Positions 51,028 through 61,371 of a stretch of 64,000 nt of DNA are shown piece after piece; within the stretch, counting starts at the first letter, position 1; the number at the start of each line of letters is the position of its first letter. A model generated the notes under the pieces. It had not been told where the DNA came from. It saw nothing but the letters and a program-made list of their open reading frames with translations, and made no database searches. The position numbers and the translations under genes were made by a program. This stretch comes from Argyresthia goedartella (lineage: Eukaryota; Arthropoda; Insecta; Lepidoptera; Argyresthiidae), in contig OX463809.1 in NCBI GenBank assembly GCA_949825045.1, positions 1,081,501 to 1,145,500 of the forward strand, written 5' to 3'.

Positions 51028-52699
51028 ATGTCCGTTTTTAATCGATTTCGAAGAAATTATGAGCTAAAAAAGGTTTTTTTATACCTAAAAGGCAGGGCTG
51101 AAAGACTTGATGCATTGTATGCAGCTAGCAGGTTATTTTCGACTAGGCCCGTCATAAAACTCAGAAACAAATTTATTTTATTTCTCTTTCATGTAACATT
51201 AAATTTGATAAGTAAGAGGTGCATAGGTAGTTATGGTATTTCTAAACCATTCTTTTTCAAGTTCACAATTTTAGAATGTTGACATCAAATACCATTGTTT
51301 TGTGGGAACTAACATTTGTTGTTATTAGTAAGTCATTTTTCATTGTAACAAGACTAATTCTCTCGATCTTTTGGTGCGATCGAAAATGATTACAGTTAAC
51401 AGTTTCCTGAAAATTTCAGTGGAATAGGTTTCCAGAAAATATTTAATGAAACATTATTCTTTATTTATAAGATGTTTTCACCCTAACAAAAGCAGTTCAA
51501 CGTTAATATTTTCAGTAAGCCTAAACGATATTGGAGCCGTAAATGTGGAAGTAAGCGGTAGAGTTCAAATGGGCAGAGATGTGGTAAACGCCATCCGAGA
51601 TATGCTCAGACCTAACACTGTGAGGAGTGGCCGCAAAAGCATGGGTGCACTGAGCAAACAAAATACATCATACATAAACACCGCACTAACGGTCAAAGCA
51701 GCCCTACTCTGCAAAGACATCTCCTTCTGCAACAAAAGCCTGCAAAACGTCTTTGAAGAATACCTAACACGGCTCAGCCAATCAGTAGAAATAATATTCG
51801 CAGCTACAATGACTCCGAAGTTGGATCAAGGTCAAAAAAACCAAGGATACGAGCCTGAAGCAGCCTTCGAAGATGAGTTAAGAGTCGCTTTTCATGATGT
51901 AAAATACCTGATGATACACGCTGATGAACTATATGAAGAAGAAAAAGACATGGCCTACACTTGGCTTGATGTCGTAAAGCAAGTCAGCGCGAAGATCCAA
52001 GAAGTAGCTTTAGGATTTCTCAGCAAACGTGTAGAGGGTCTCCCTACAGAGGACCCTAAAAAGATTTTGAAACGCAAAATAATTGCAGCTTCACTGCAGA
52101 CTGAGGTCCAATTCGAAGACAAACTATGCAGAGAACACGGCATTTGTAGTAAACATTACGAATGTACCAGAGCCCTTCACAGGATTCTGGAGACATTGCT
52201 AAATTTGTCCGAAGATAAAATAAGAGAGTTTATGAAAATGTTCTACCAGTCTCTGTCGGATACAAAACTATACTCTGTTCTAGAAGACGAAGTGGTCACT
52301 AATGAATTGCAGTACGTTTTGACTGATATGGCGTTTTCTAGTTCTGTGCCGGTCAAGGATGTGTTACTATCTGTGCTGAATGCCATTGAAGCCAGGCAAC
52401 GGATGCAGGAGAAGTCGCCTGACAAAAAAGCACAAACTCAGGACGCAATATTACTGATCACAATAGTCTCCGATATGGACCACTTTTACAGCAAAGGCAT
52501 GAGGGATCCCTTCAGAAACTTTCTCAAGAAAATCAAAATCTGGTCGGTAGATGGTGGAAGCAGCAACTTGAATTCTTATCTAAAAGAAGTTATGGCTGAA
52601 ATCTCGGATCAACTATCGAAGAAACCCGAAGAGCTACTGACAAAGCTCAAAAATGGAGTAAGAACCTTTTTGGAGATGACAGTCGTGCCTGTAAAATAA
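51028..52699 (+). CDS. Unrecognised protein gene; candidate first exon and long terminal exon
   Basis: The sure part is an uninterrupted frame ending at the TAA at 52697-52699; it is open from 51428 (ATG at 51446, giving 417 residues). Its composition is coding-like and uninterrupted, unlike the dead elements around it. The protein is mostly helical and charged (EEYLTRLSQSVEII, YLMIHADELYEEEKDM, LLNLSEDKIREFMKMFYQSL), with a Cys-poor C-terminus and no transmembrane run or catalytic motif I know. A 'ttttcag' acceptor at 51507-51513 leads into VSLNDIGAVNVEVSG. An upstream frame ATG 51028 (MSVFNRFRRNYELKKVFLYL...) could be exon 1 with a donor near 51218 or 51230; both keep the frame. Splicing here is inference. 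AATAAA overlaps the stop. Confidence 0.7.
51514..52699 (+). CDS. Terminal coding exon of the unrecognised gene
   Basis: If the 'ttttcag' at 51507-51513 is the acceptor, this exon encodes about 394 residues to the TAA. Repeated leucine-rich amphipathic helices are visible (LQNVFEEYLTRLSQSV, LHRILETLLNLSEDKI, VLLSVLNAIEARQRM). It contains a few Cys (CKDISFC, CREHGICSKHYEC) that might bind metal or form disulphides; no family match recalled. Confidence 0.65.
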
Positions 52700-52734
52700 A
52701 TAATTCATTACTGAAGATGCCTTCAAACTATAGG

Positions 52735-52880
52735 ATATACAGGTGTCCCATAAACATGACCCACGTAATCGAAGGTAGACCTGCCTTAGATGCATCCAAT
52801 AAGCCTAAAACGATTTTAGTGAAAGTTGCATGCAGTTCGAGATATCGTTGGTGTAAGCGTTTTATTTAAACTCCCCATTT
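52735..52880 (+). repeat. Interspersed repeat R4, copy 1 (inverse at 54760-54895)
   Basis: 'aggtgtcccataaacatgac', 'gtagacctgccttagatgca', 'tccaataagcct', 'gttgcatgcagttcgagata' match, in inverse order and strand, 54790-54890 ('tatctcgaattgcatgcaac', 'aggcttattggatgcatcta', 'ggcaggtctacctt', 'tgggacat'). About 2 kb separates the two. Confidence 0.8.
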
Positions 52881-52899
52881 TTTACAATGATAGTGCCAG

Positions 52900-54160
52900 C
52901 CATGTCGTGGATAACCCTCTCCTTTATTTTTTATTTATTTATCGCTATTGTAAATAAATAATTAAGACGACACAAGTGTTATTTTGTCGATACCTTAAGT
53001 AGTTTACGAGAAATTGATGAGTTGAGTTGACGACGATAGTCTTGTACCGTCCAAAAACTGATACTTCGCCTTTGATCAGTGTTTTTTTGTACTAGACATA
53101 GGTATGAGAAAATACCTTCAAAAACTTGTCTATGCTATGCCGATTTAGGAATGGTACAACAATTATATCATAATGCCATGAAAGAGGAACTAAAAATTCT
53201 GACTATCTTATTTGCTATCGACTTTTCCATTGTTCTTAAGATGTATGAGAGTAAAAGAGACGAATAGATCAATTTAGCTTACTAGTGAGACAGATTCCAT
53301 AGGCGTAGGTATCGACAAAATAACACTATGTAGTCCTAACTCAGAAAGGCGAGAAATTAAAAAAAAACGAAAAGGAAGGGCTATCCATTGGCTGGCACTA
53401 ACGGTGTCGAAATTGGGGAATTTGAAGAAAACCTCTATACCAATGATATCTCGAATTGCGAAGTTGGCTTGGCGACGCTGAGACGATAGGACGTGTCCCT
53501 GGTTCTCCACGGGGCAATAGGGTATTTTTTTTTGCTTAAATTACCCATTTGCGACTGTGTCCGTTGATGTGAAGTTAATGTTGAAATAACGTCTTATAAT
53601 GTAATAAGTGCTAATACTTAAATTGAAGTTATTTCTGTGTTTGTGATTGTGTGTGTTATTTGTAATATGTGTAAAAGTGCAAAGATCTATACTGGGACCC
53701 TAGAGATACACCGGACGTGCGGGCGCAGGCAGGATCCTCTGAGAGAAAGATAGCGCAGTCCTTAGCGCAGATTCGGGTGAAATCGTTTTACTACCTAGAA
53801 CCAACACATCATTAAACTATAATGAATACACGATGGATAAGATGGGTAGAATTACTTACATCAGAATGGTCAAAAACTTATATTTTAACAACAACATTGG
53901 CCTGTAGTGGACGCCGCGTCACCGTTATGTTATATTCTAACAACCTAGCCTATCATCGAGAAACTCGATAAAGTATTTATTGGCTTGTAAATCACAAATA
54001 AGTATGTTTAGAGAAGTGTGGTTGATAAGAAGAGTAAACCCCTCAACGACCCATGACTGTCATAACGAGGTCCATGTTCCGTAATAGGTTTGAATTTTAT
54101 TGCCATTGCATGAGGTTAAAAATCGCGATGCCTCTAAATGGGTTTGGGTTGTTGAGAAGT
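52900..54160. other. No gene recognised
   Basis: Short frames only (62 and 78 codons, neither convincing). 53400-53480 contains a 'accaatgatatctcgaattg' match to the R4 edge. Nothing else shared was noticed. Confidence 0.4.
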
Positions 54161-54164
54161 GAAA

Positions 54165-54297
54165 AAACCGGTCAAGTGCGAGTCTAAATCGCGCACGAAG
54201 GGTTCCGTACCACCGTTCAGACGGACGGACGGACAGCGGAGTCTTAGTAATAGGGTCCCGTTTGGAACCCTTCGGGTACGGAACCCTAAAAAGTGGC
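54165..54297 (-). repeat. Repeat C, internally deleted minus copy
   Basis: Both ends are present: 'aagtgcgagtctaaatcgcg' with 'gaagggttccgtacc' and 'gcggagtcttagtaatagg' with 'cccttcgggtacggaaccct'. About 290 bp of the interior is missing compared with 30391-30800. Confidence 0.8.
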
Positions 54298-54759
54298 GGG
54301 TGTAGCAGGTAGACTCTTAGAATAGCGAGTAGCGACTGGCAGACAATAATCTTGTAAAGACAAGAAGACAAAGGCAAACTTCATTTACTTAGACAAAAGA
54401 AAAGCGACTATTTCAAACAGCTAGTGGTAGGAATCAGCTACTTCTTAGAGAAAATGATAAATGACTCAAGCCACAAAGAAATATCATCTTGTTAAAAGAC
54501 TGTGAAACTGTCAGCTCTCAGGCAAACAAAGCAGAATATGAGTAAACTTATGGAAGCTAGAGGAAAGAAAGAACTAGAATAAAACAACTGCTGCTCTCCA
54601 CATCCGAAATCCTCCCCACTCTACATATCCTATATTGGCTTTAGGCTGAAGAGTCGGTCGATTTAAATCACCCTCCCTCCTTTCACCGAGCAGGTCATTC
54701 GGCCGTCCTTAAAAACTAGTACCCTCTGGTATGCCGGCCAAAAGATCGGAACAGGTTAG

Positions 54760-54895
54760 AACACTGGCTGGAGGAGCACCATTCATGTACCAAAGATATC
54801 TCGAATTGCATGCAACTGAAGTCATGTTAGGCTTATTGGATGCATCTAAGGCAGGTCTACCTTTACTGTCGCTGTGGGACATGGCTTTTCTAAAT
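54760..54895 (-). repeat. Interspersed repeat R4, copy 2
   Basis: Inverse of 52735-52880. At 54627-54668 just upstream, the piece 'ggctttaggctgaagagtcg' is shared inversely with 7777-7812. Confidence 0.75.
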
Positions 54896-55423
54896 ATGTA
54901 TTTTGTTTGAATGTATTTTTGGGATGTAATATTAAATCCCATAGTAAACTTTAAAATATCAAAATTTTTGGACCATAGGTGAAGGACAACGTGATAGTTG
55001 CTAGGTCATCTCCTCAATCATGGTTTTAGTTAGTCTGTAGATTCCAAATTAAAAGTTGCTGTGTTTATTCTACATAATCTTCATTGCCATTATTTTAATA
55101 AATAAATACGATTTGCTGCAAACATTGTTGGAGGAGAACTTTAGTTTTTTAGCCCCGCGGCGTGATACTCTCACAAACTCTGGGAAAATGTGTAATAACT
55201 TTGCAAGAAATATTTAGCATCTGCTTATTTATTCAATTCAACCACTTTTCGTAGCTAAGTGCTGGAGCTAAATTTAACCTTAGGTTCTTCTTCTTTGCCG
55301 AATTTCTCTCTTTGAAAATTTGAAAAAAATAACAACTGTGCTTTTTTGTATGTACTTATGTGATTTATTTTGAGCTGAAACGCAACAAACAACATATATT
55401 TTCTAAAAACGTGTATTTACTTG

Positions 55424-55671
55424 GTGAATGGCTGAGTCGGCAGTGACCCTGCCTACGAAACCAAGGATTCCGGGTTCGAGTCCCGGAGGGGGCAAATATT
55501 TGTTTGATGAGCACAGATGTTTGTACCCTAGTTATGGTTATTTATCTATCTTAGTATAATATTTATCAATATAAGTATGTGTATCGTTATCTAGTACCCA
55601 TGATACAGGGAATCCTAGTTTGGGGCTAGATCAATGTGTGTAAATAGTGTCCAAGGTATTATTCTTATTAT
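55424..55671 (+). mobile_element. tRNA-derived SINE (family D), plus copy
   Basis: A-box region gctgagtcggcagtgac, B box ggttcgagtcc (starts 55473), body 'aaatatttgtttgatgagca', 3' end 'tccaaggtattattcttatt'. The leader reads 'gtgaatggctgagtcggcag'. About 250 bp; closest to the 34976 copy. Confidence 0.9.
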
Positions 55672-56235
55672 AACTTGGCTTGACTACAGAGAGGAAAACA
55701 AAAGAAATTATGTTAATCAAACGCCCTCTATCTAAGAAAGTAAAAGAAGAAAATTTCAAGAAAATTCCGCCTAGAAAATGCGCAGGCCATGAAATTGCTT
55801 TGCTAGGAAAAGGACTTAGATTAATCCGTGGCGTTGCCTTTATAATTTAAACTACTAGTTATGGCTACCTAAGCTTTAATGCTAGAGTCCATTGCAAATG
55901 AATTTTTGCTCCACTATGCTTAGCCCGTAATAATAAACCTCAGCTCTGAGAGTTGTCTGAGCTATGTCACAATGACCGTTTCGCCAGATTAAATTTGTTA
56001 TTTTCACGCGCTTGAGATAGGTATCAGAGCTGAGAGCACAGACTTGAGTAGAAAGGACATGTCATGAAGCGCTTGACATTGACTCTACTCTTTTAGTGCC
56101 TGAGCTGGTTTACCGGCACTAACTTGAATCAGCCGCGCGCAGGCTGCGACATGCGCATGACATGTTTTTATGTGTAAAATGGTGTCCTGCTACATGAAAA
56201 GCTGAACTTCGTACGTGAGTCGCGTATAAAAAAAA

Positions 56236-56682
56236 AACGGCGAAGTGCGAGTCGGACTCGCGCACGAAGGGTTCCGTACCATTATCTTTAAAAAAATCAT
56301 GTTGTTTGGGAACCCCCCTTAAATATTTATTTTATTTTAATTAAGTTATATAATTTTAAAGTGAATATATATTACTCTATGATATAACTAGATATTTCGT
56401 GAACATTTCAAGCGTCTACCTGTTGCCGTTATCAATATCGAGCAAAAACGAGAAAAAAAATCACGTTTGTTGTATGGGAGTTGTATTTATTTTATTCTGT
56501 TTTTTTTTGTAATTTTTGTAATAGCGGCAACAGAAATACATCACCTGTGAAAATTTCAACTGTCTAACAATCACGGTTCATGAGATACAGCCTGGTGAAA
56601 GACGAACAGACAGACAGACGGACAGCGGAGTCTTTGTAATAGGGTCCCGTTTGGCACCCTTGGGGTACGGAACACTAAAAAC
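56236..56682 (-). repeat. Interspersed repeat C, near-full minus copy
   Basis: 'gaagtgcgagtcggactcgc' with 'gcacgaagggttccgtacca' at one end and 'agggtcccgtttggcaccct' with 'ggggtacggaacac' at the other; 'gacagacggacagcggagtc' internal. An ORF that starts inside it (56651) is not a gene. Confidence 0.85.
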
Positions 56683-56889
56683 AAACAAAATCTTGGATCT
56701 CACGTGTAATTTGCCATCTCGTTCTCAGTATATCAGTAATCGTTGCAAGTGGATGTTTCTTTTCACTGGCAACGAGGCTGTAAATTACCCCAGTTTGCAT
56801 TTTGTACCCATCTTTCCAATTTCGACCATAGATCGGGGGATTGGATTATTTTTAAAGCATAATCCAACCAGTTTATTAAGGGGAATGCC

Positions 56890-57560
56890 AAAAAAATGAC
56901 AAGAAAAGCACTGTGTAACGGGGGAGGATACCTACCGCTTGTTGGTGAATTTATAAGCCCAATAAGTATCGAGACGCAGACGTATCGGGCGCTGGAGATA
57001 TTACGCAACAAACCTTTTACACCTAAAAGGTGTAAGTTCGGAGAAAAGGCGACATTTTACGGGGCGGTAAGAGAAGATGCGAATCATTAAGTGATTGGGC
57101 GGCGAGACTGCGAGGTCTAGCTTAATTCGGCACCACGCTTTGCGCGATGGATTTGTGCTCGGCCTGGGCCAAGGCCCCATTCGCAACACACTCTGATACA
57201 CCAGGCTCCAACGTTGACCTTCGCGGAGGCGTTGCAGATAGCGGAGCAAGCAGAGTCTGCGAGACTAAAACATAAGTGGCAAGTGGAGCTTGAGTCGAGG
57301 TGAAAGTGGGTGTGGGCCGTCGCCGTCGTCGTCGGCGCGAGCACGGCCTCCAGAAACGCATTCAGGACCACCAGCGCGGTCAACAGTGTGCTCGTTGTTC
57401 CTTGAGTGGCTGCAACAGCCACGATAGTGAAAAGGGGTTCCGTTGCCAATCTTCCGCTTCAAGTCCGTCAGGTGAGAATTATTGGATGAAAGTAATGAAA
57501 GTAGAGCAAATATCTCTAGACCGCTAGCATCTGCCCTACAAACCATAACTCTCCACATAT
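56890..57560 (+). pseudogene. Ty3/gypsy-type retrotransposon, gag relic
   Basis: Shifted frames read EFISPISIETQTYRALEILRNKPF, KFGEKATFYGAVREDANH, SDWAARLRGLA-like, APRFARWICARPGPRPHSQ and HQAPTLTFAEALQIAEQAESARLKHK. These resemble the capsid end of insect Ty3/gypsy gag (..REGE...WAA.LR.LA...FG..L...LRDRFV.G...LT...AL..A...E.A). A basic Arg-rich stretch (VGRRRRRRR) and a single zinc-knuckle-like CARCSLSGCNSHD follow. No pol or LTR seen. Dead fragment. Confidence 0.6.
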
Positions 57561-57599
57561 TTTAAGAACCGCAATACGTAATAAACGACAATCATTTAG

Positions 57600-58500
57600 C
57601 CAGCCCTTTCATACCACTCTATTGCGCCCAATTCACAAAACGATCAACGTTCAAACCCCCCCCACTTCGCCTTAAATAATGGGATTTCTGAACGCATCCA
57701 AATGTTTTTTCTCGAGCATCTGTCGTGCCTCGTGTCCACTCTGACAATGGATTTAGGTATATTTTCGTGCTCCTTTTGCAGTTTACAACTCGATCCGATT
57801 TTGTCCACGGGAGGTGCCGTTCTTCTGCGGTGTTAGAACACTAGAGGATTAGAGAAAGCGTATAGATATTGTCGTCACAGTGACGTAGGCATCTACGACG
57901 ACTCTACGAATAGTACAGATTAGGAATACATCATTAGGAATAAATAATAATTATTTACTTTATATTTTTATTAATAACAGGTAGGTAGGGCAGGCCATCC
58001 GCACATGGAGCTACACGACGACGGTCGACAACTGAGTCGCAGTCGCGTCGTCCTCGAGTTGTCCTATGTCCGAATGGCGTATGTAGGCTTATTCCTGTAA
58101 CGTAATCTTCACTTGTCTGTTATTATCTGTTATTAAGTTATTTACTCAATTCTCACCCGTAAGATTCGCGTAAATAACTTAACGTCGACTGAAGACGAAG
58201 AATCGGATAAGTGGTTGTGAAGACTATAAGGAATGTCACTTGTACTATATGAGGTTTAAATAAATAATAAATAACACATATTGTGTGGAATTGGAATCGG
58301 ATTCAGGTATATTGGTAATTGCAGAAAAATGATATTTGGAAAATTCTACTGTTCCGTTAACTGATATTATAAGAATGTGTGTCTACAATGGTCACAAAAT
58401 CACTCTCCTTGGATACATTTTATTTAATGTATCGTACAATATAAACAAAATGTTATCATAAACGTTGGGCCACCACCCCGGGCGAGATTTTATGACATAG
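57600..58500. other. No gene recognised
   Basis: 57980-58080 has an imperfect stem (gacaactgagtcgcagtcg / cgtcctcgagttgtc). The remainder is AT-rich and unassigned. Confidence 0.4.
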
Positions 58501-58513
58501 TTTTGTTTCTAAC

Positions 58514-58867
58514 TCATGACAGTAGATGATAATAAAAACTGTTGAATATGATAACGAGGAACAATGATTTATGAAAGATTACGGTTTTATGGGAAGACAG
58601 CGATTGCTTGTACAGTATTGCCGCGCCTCCGTACGGTCTTTCCACAAGAATATCAGGTGAGGTGTCAACCGCCGAGGTCGCTACACTGAGGAAGTCAGAG
58701 TGAATGCTGTCTAGAATTTGTAAGTCGCTAGGTAACAGCCATGTTTCTTGGAGGAGGACTATATCGTTTGTATTACAAAGCTCATTGATGAACTTCATGA
58801 TGCTCTGAAGAGATTTGCAGTTGATGCTTACTATAGACAGCTCTTCCATTTTAGAGTAGAGTAGCAC
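58514..58867 (-). pseudogene. CR1-type LINE, endonuclease N-terminal fragment
   Basis: The minus frame reads KMEELSIVSINCKSLQSIMKFINELCNTNDIVLLQETWLLPSDLQILDSIHSDFLSVATSAVDTS, ending PYGGAAILYKQSL. The early Asn (INCKS) and catalytic Glu (LLQETWL) of the APE-type endonuclease are present. The rest of the endonuclease and RT are missing. It may be the 5' end of the same family B whose RT parts are elsewhere in the window; no overlap exists to prove it. The ATG near the start looks like the ORF2 start. Confidence 0.78.
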
Positions 58868-59499
58868 TGGTAAGTGACGCGCGGCAATGGATACAGATTT
58901 GAATGTAGGAGGATTTTTTGAAATTTTAAATGCTTTTGGATATAATTTTTGAATGCGTTGGTGAATCGAAAATCTGTTTGCACCACACTGAAGCTAACAA
59001 TACTGTCTATTACTGAGTCTTAATCACTGCACTTTGATAACTTTGAAACATAATTTTGATTTATTTATACGGAGCGATGCGCGGACGGATGTCAACGCGG
59101 AGATTCCGTTGCAAATGCATAACACGTTGGTATTCGGAAATGACACATCTGCATGTAAAAATCTTGTTACTCTTTGATTTTCAAAGAGAAAACATGGCTG
59201 TCCCTGTGTCACTTTGTTGATTTTTGTAATTCACAAAATATTATTGAATATGCGTATTTTGCTGATAATACAATTAATATGAAAAGTTATTCCTCAGCTT
59301 TTTTGTCTGTACGGTGTAGTTTTTACAGTACCACAGAGCACATGACGGCATTATTTAGTTTCTTACTCTCGCATCAAAAGCGTCACGGCTCGGCAAGTGC
59401 TTGAATTGATTTGGTGTTGGTTGAGTGAATTCACTCTACTTATAGCTGCAATAAAGTCAGTTTGTGCGAATACTCTAGTATTTATACATTATTACTCAA

Positions 59500-59665
59500 A
59501 GTGTTTGCCCTGGTATTTCGTTTGCAATTCAAGTTCAAACCAGTTTACTATTTAACGGTTTTAACCGTTAGTTTATCAACTAACGCGTCATATATAGGTA
59601 GTAAGCAGTACGCTTCAGTTTACTTTCTGTCGATAGTTGACCAACTCACGAGAAAAAAACGCTTT
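59500..59665 (+). repeat. Right half of the 10643-11028 element type
   Basis: 'gtttgccctggtatttcgtt', 'ttcaaaccagtttactattt', 'agtttatcaactaacgcgtc', 'ctgtcgatagttgaccaact' and 'cacgagaaaaaaacg' match 10839-10990 closely; the left half and the outer TIR are missing. Confidence 0.8.
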
Positions 59666-59851
59666 TGACAGTCAAACATTATTTTTAAACATTGTGAATA
59701 ATTTTTCCTAAGTGTTTTCCTAAACATGTCATCGTAACATTTAAAGTTGGGAATCTCAACAACTGTTATATATTTTCAACTAAATACCACCGTCCTCTAC
59801 TGCACTTGTATAACGACTGACAAACGTCACATATATAGTGTGTGACAACGC

Positions 59852-60889
59852 CACAGTATACATATAGAACAGTAGATAATCATCGCACGCACACATAGCC
59901 TTCGGGAATGATGGAGATTGCTTCAATCGGGGCCGCGCCGCTGCCGTGTTATGTACGAAGACAGCGAGCCGCCTGGCCCCAGTGCCACGCACGATATCAA
60001 AAGCCGATTCGTCTTCGTCGGGATTCACACATCCTCAATTTCCTCTACAGCATTTTACGTAATCCACGCTACCCAACTTTCCTACGAGACAGTTTTCAAT
60101 TTCTTTCTTCCAGCAGACTTCGGAGAACTCACGCAGTTTCCATGCTCACAACTCCACAGCATAACACCGCTTTCTATGAGAACGGGTTTAGATCCCGGGC
60201 CATTCGGTTGTGGAATGCACTCCCCTGCACCATCAGGGACAGTCCTACTCTGAATATCTTTAAAAGTCGTGAGAAGAAGTTTTACCTCTCCCTTTACAGT
60301 TATAGGTAGTATGCATGTAAGTATGTATTAGTATAGTGTATAAAATAGTAGTTGTAGTATGTTCTACTACTATTATAAGTATTAAGTATATTATTATAGT
60401 TATAATTTAATTTATTTTATTTATTATTTTATAAATTGTACACATAGGTCTACCCCTGCTCAATCATCAACTTTTCCCATGTTTACCTGGTTTGCGGGAA
60501 GAGATCTCTTATTAGAGATAAGCTCGCCTTTGTACACTTTTTTATGTAACTCTTGTTTTTTGTATGATTTGTGTGCAATAAAGAAATTATGAATTATGAA
60601 AGGAAATATTTTAGGTATAGTATAGTGGTAGGTAAGTAATAAAATATTCGATGAAGTGGGAAACTAGAAACACATGCCTAACTATCTGTAATATTATTAC
60701 TTTGTGTAAACAATATTGTCTATTAAACTGTAACAGAAATACTTTGCATAGGTACCTACTTAGAAACAAAATTAGTATTTTAGGTATGCCAAGCCACAAA
60801 CGTGACACAGCCCTGCGCATCGAGCGAAAGTAGGTAACGAACGCTCCTAAACGGCCTCTGATTTACTACTGTTCTATATGTATACTGTG
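59852..60889. repeat. 24-bp exact inverted repeat pair, 1 kb apart
   Basis: 59852-59875 (cacagtatacatatagaaca...) is the exact inverse of 60866-60889; similarity continues as 'gacaacg' at both outer sides. The CR1-type copy at 59985-60602 lies between. The pair may be the termini of a DNA element that received the CR1 insertion. Confidence 0.75.
59985..60602 (+). pseudogene. CR1-type LINE family B, 3' end with complete 3'UTR
   Basis: The plus frame 59990-60309 reads KPIRLRRDSHILNFLYSILRNPRYPTFLRDSFQFLSSSRLRRTHAVSMLTTPQHNTAFYENGFRSRAIRLWNALPCTIRDSPTLNIFKSREKKFYL to a TAG. The 3'UTR holds 'attagagataagctcgcctt' (60513) and ends 'aattatgaattatgaa' at 60602, the tandem octamer tail typical of CR1-type LINEs. 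The C-terminal coding part is unbroken. Strongly 5' truncated. Confidence 0.9.
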
Positions 60890-61360
60890 ACAACGCTCTA
60901 CAGAGCCGAATTTAGCCAAGTCTCTTTCCAAAAACCTATGTGCAAAAATTATAGCCGGGTACCACATCTCCAAGACCTTTTATTAGGCACAAGTGAGGTT
61001 AACGCAAAGCCGCAATAACTGGCGTAATAGACAAGCCTTACACAAGTTTACACAACAGTGGGTGGCTAGATAGATAGATAGCGATACCTTAAATGCGGGT
61101 CTGAAAACTTTATTTATTACACCATAACTCAGAATACTGAATATGCTGCTATTTCCAGGTCCAATACAATTATTCGTAGTTGCAGCCATCGCTTTGGGCT
61201 TATTAGTGCTCTTTGACGCTGAACATTTCGGAAACTCTCGTAACTTCCGGCTGAATTATTGGACTCTGTAGCTTCTACCCGACTACGAGCTCTCCCTTAG
61301 GACGGTAGCGTCAAACTAGGTTAAATGGCCTTCTTTGAAGCGCCATTCCTCGTAAAGGAG
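60890..61360. other. No gene recognised
   Basis: A short 'tagatagatagatagc' microsatellite near 61069; otherwise unassigned sequence before the Helitron-like element. Confidence 0.4.
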
Positions 61361-61371
61361 ACTCTTCACAC

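Noticed and set aside
56651..56899. Plus-strand gene starting MAPLGYGTLKTN
   Set aside because: Its start lies inside repeat C (the 'ccttggggtacgg' terminus); no support beyond it.
57117..57449. Minus-strand protein rich in Ser/Thr/Ala
   Set aside because: It is the antisense shadow of the Ty3/gypsy gag relic, whose plus-strand frames carry recognisable residues.
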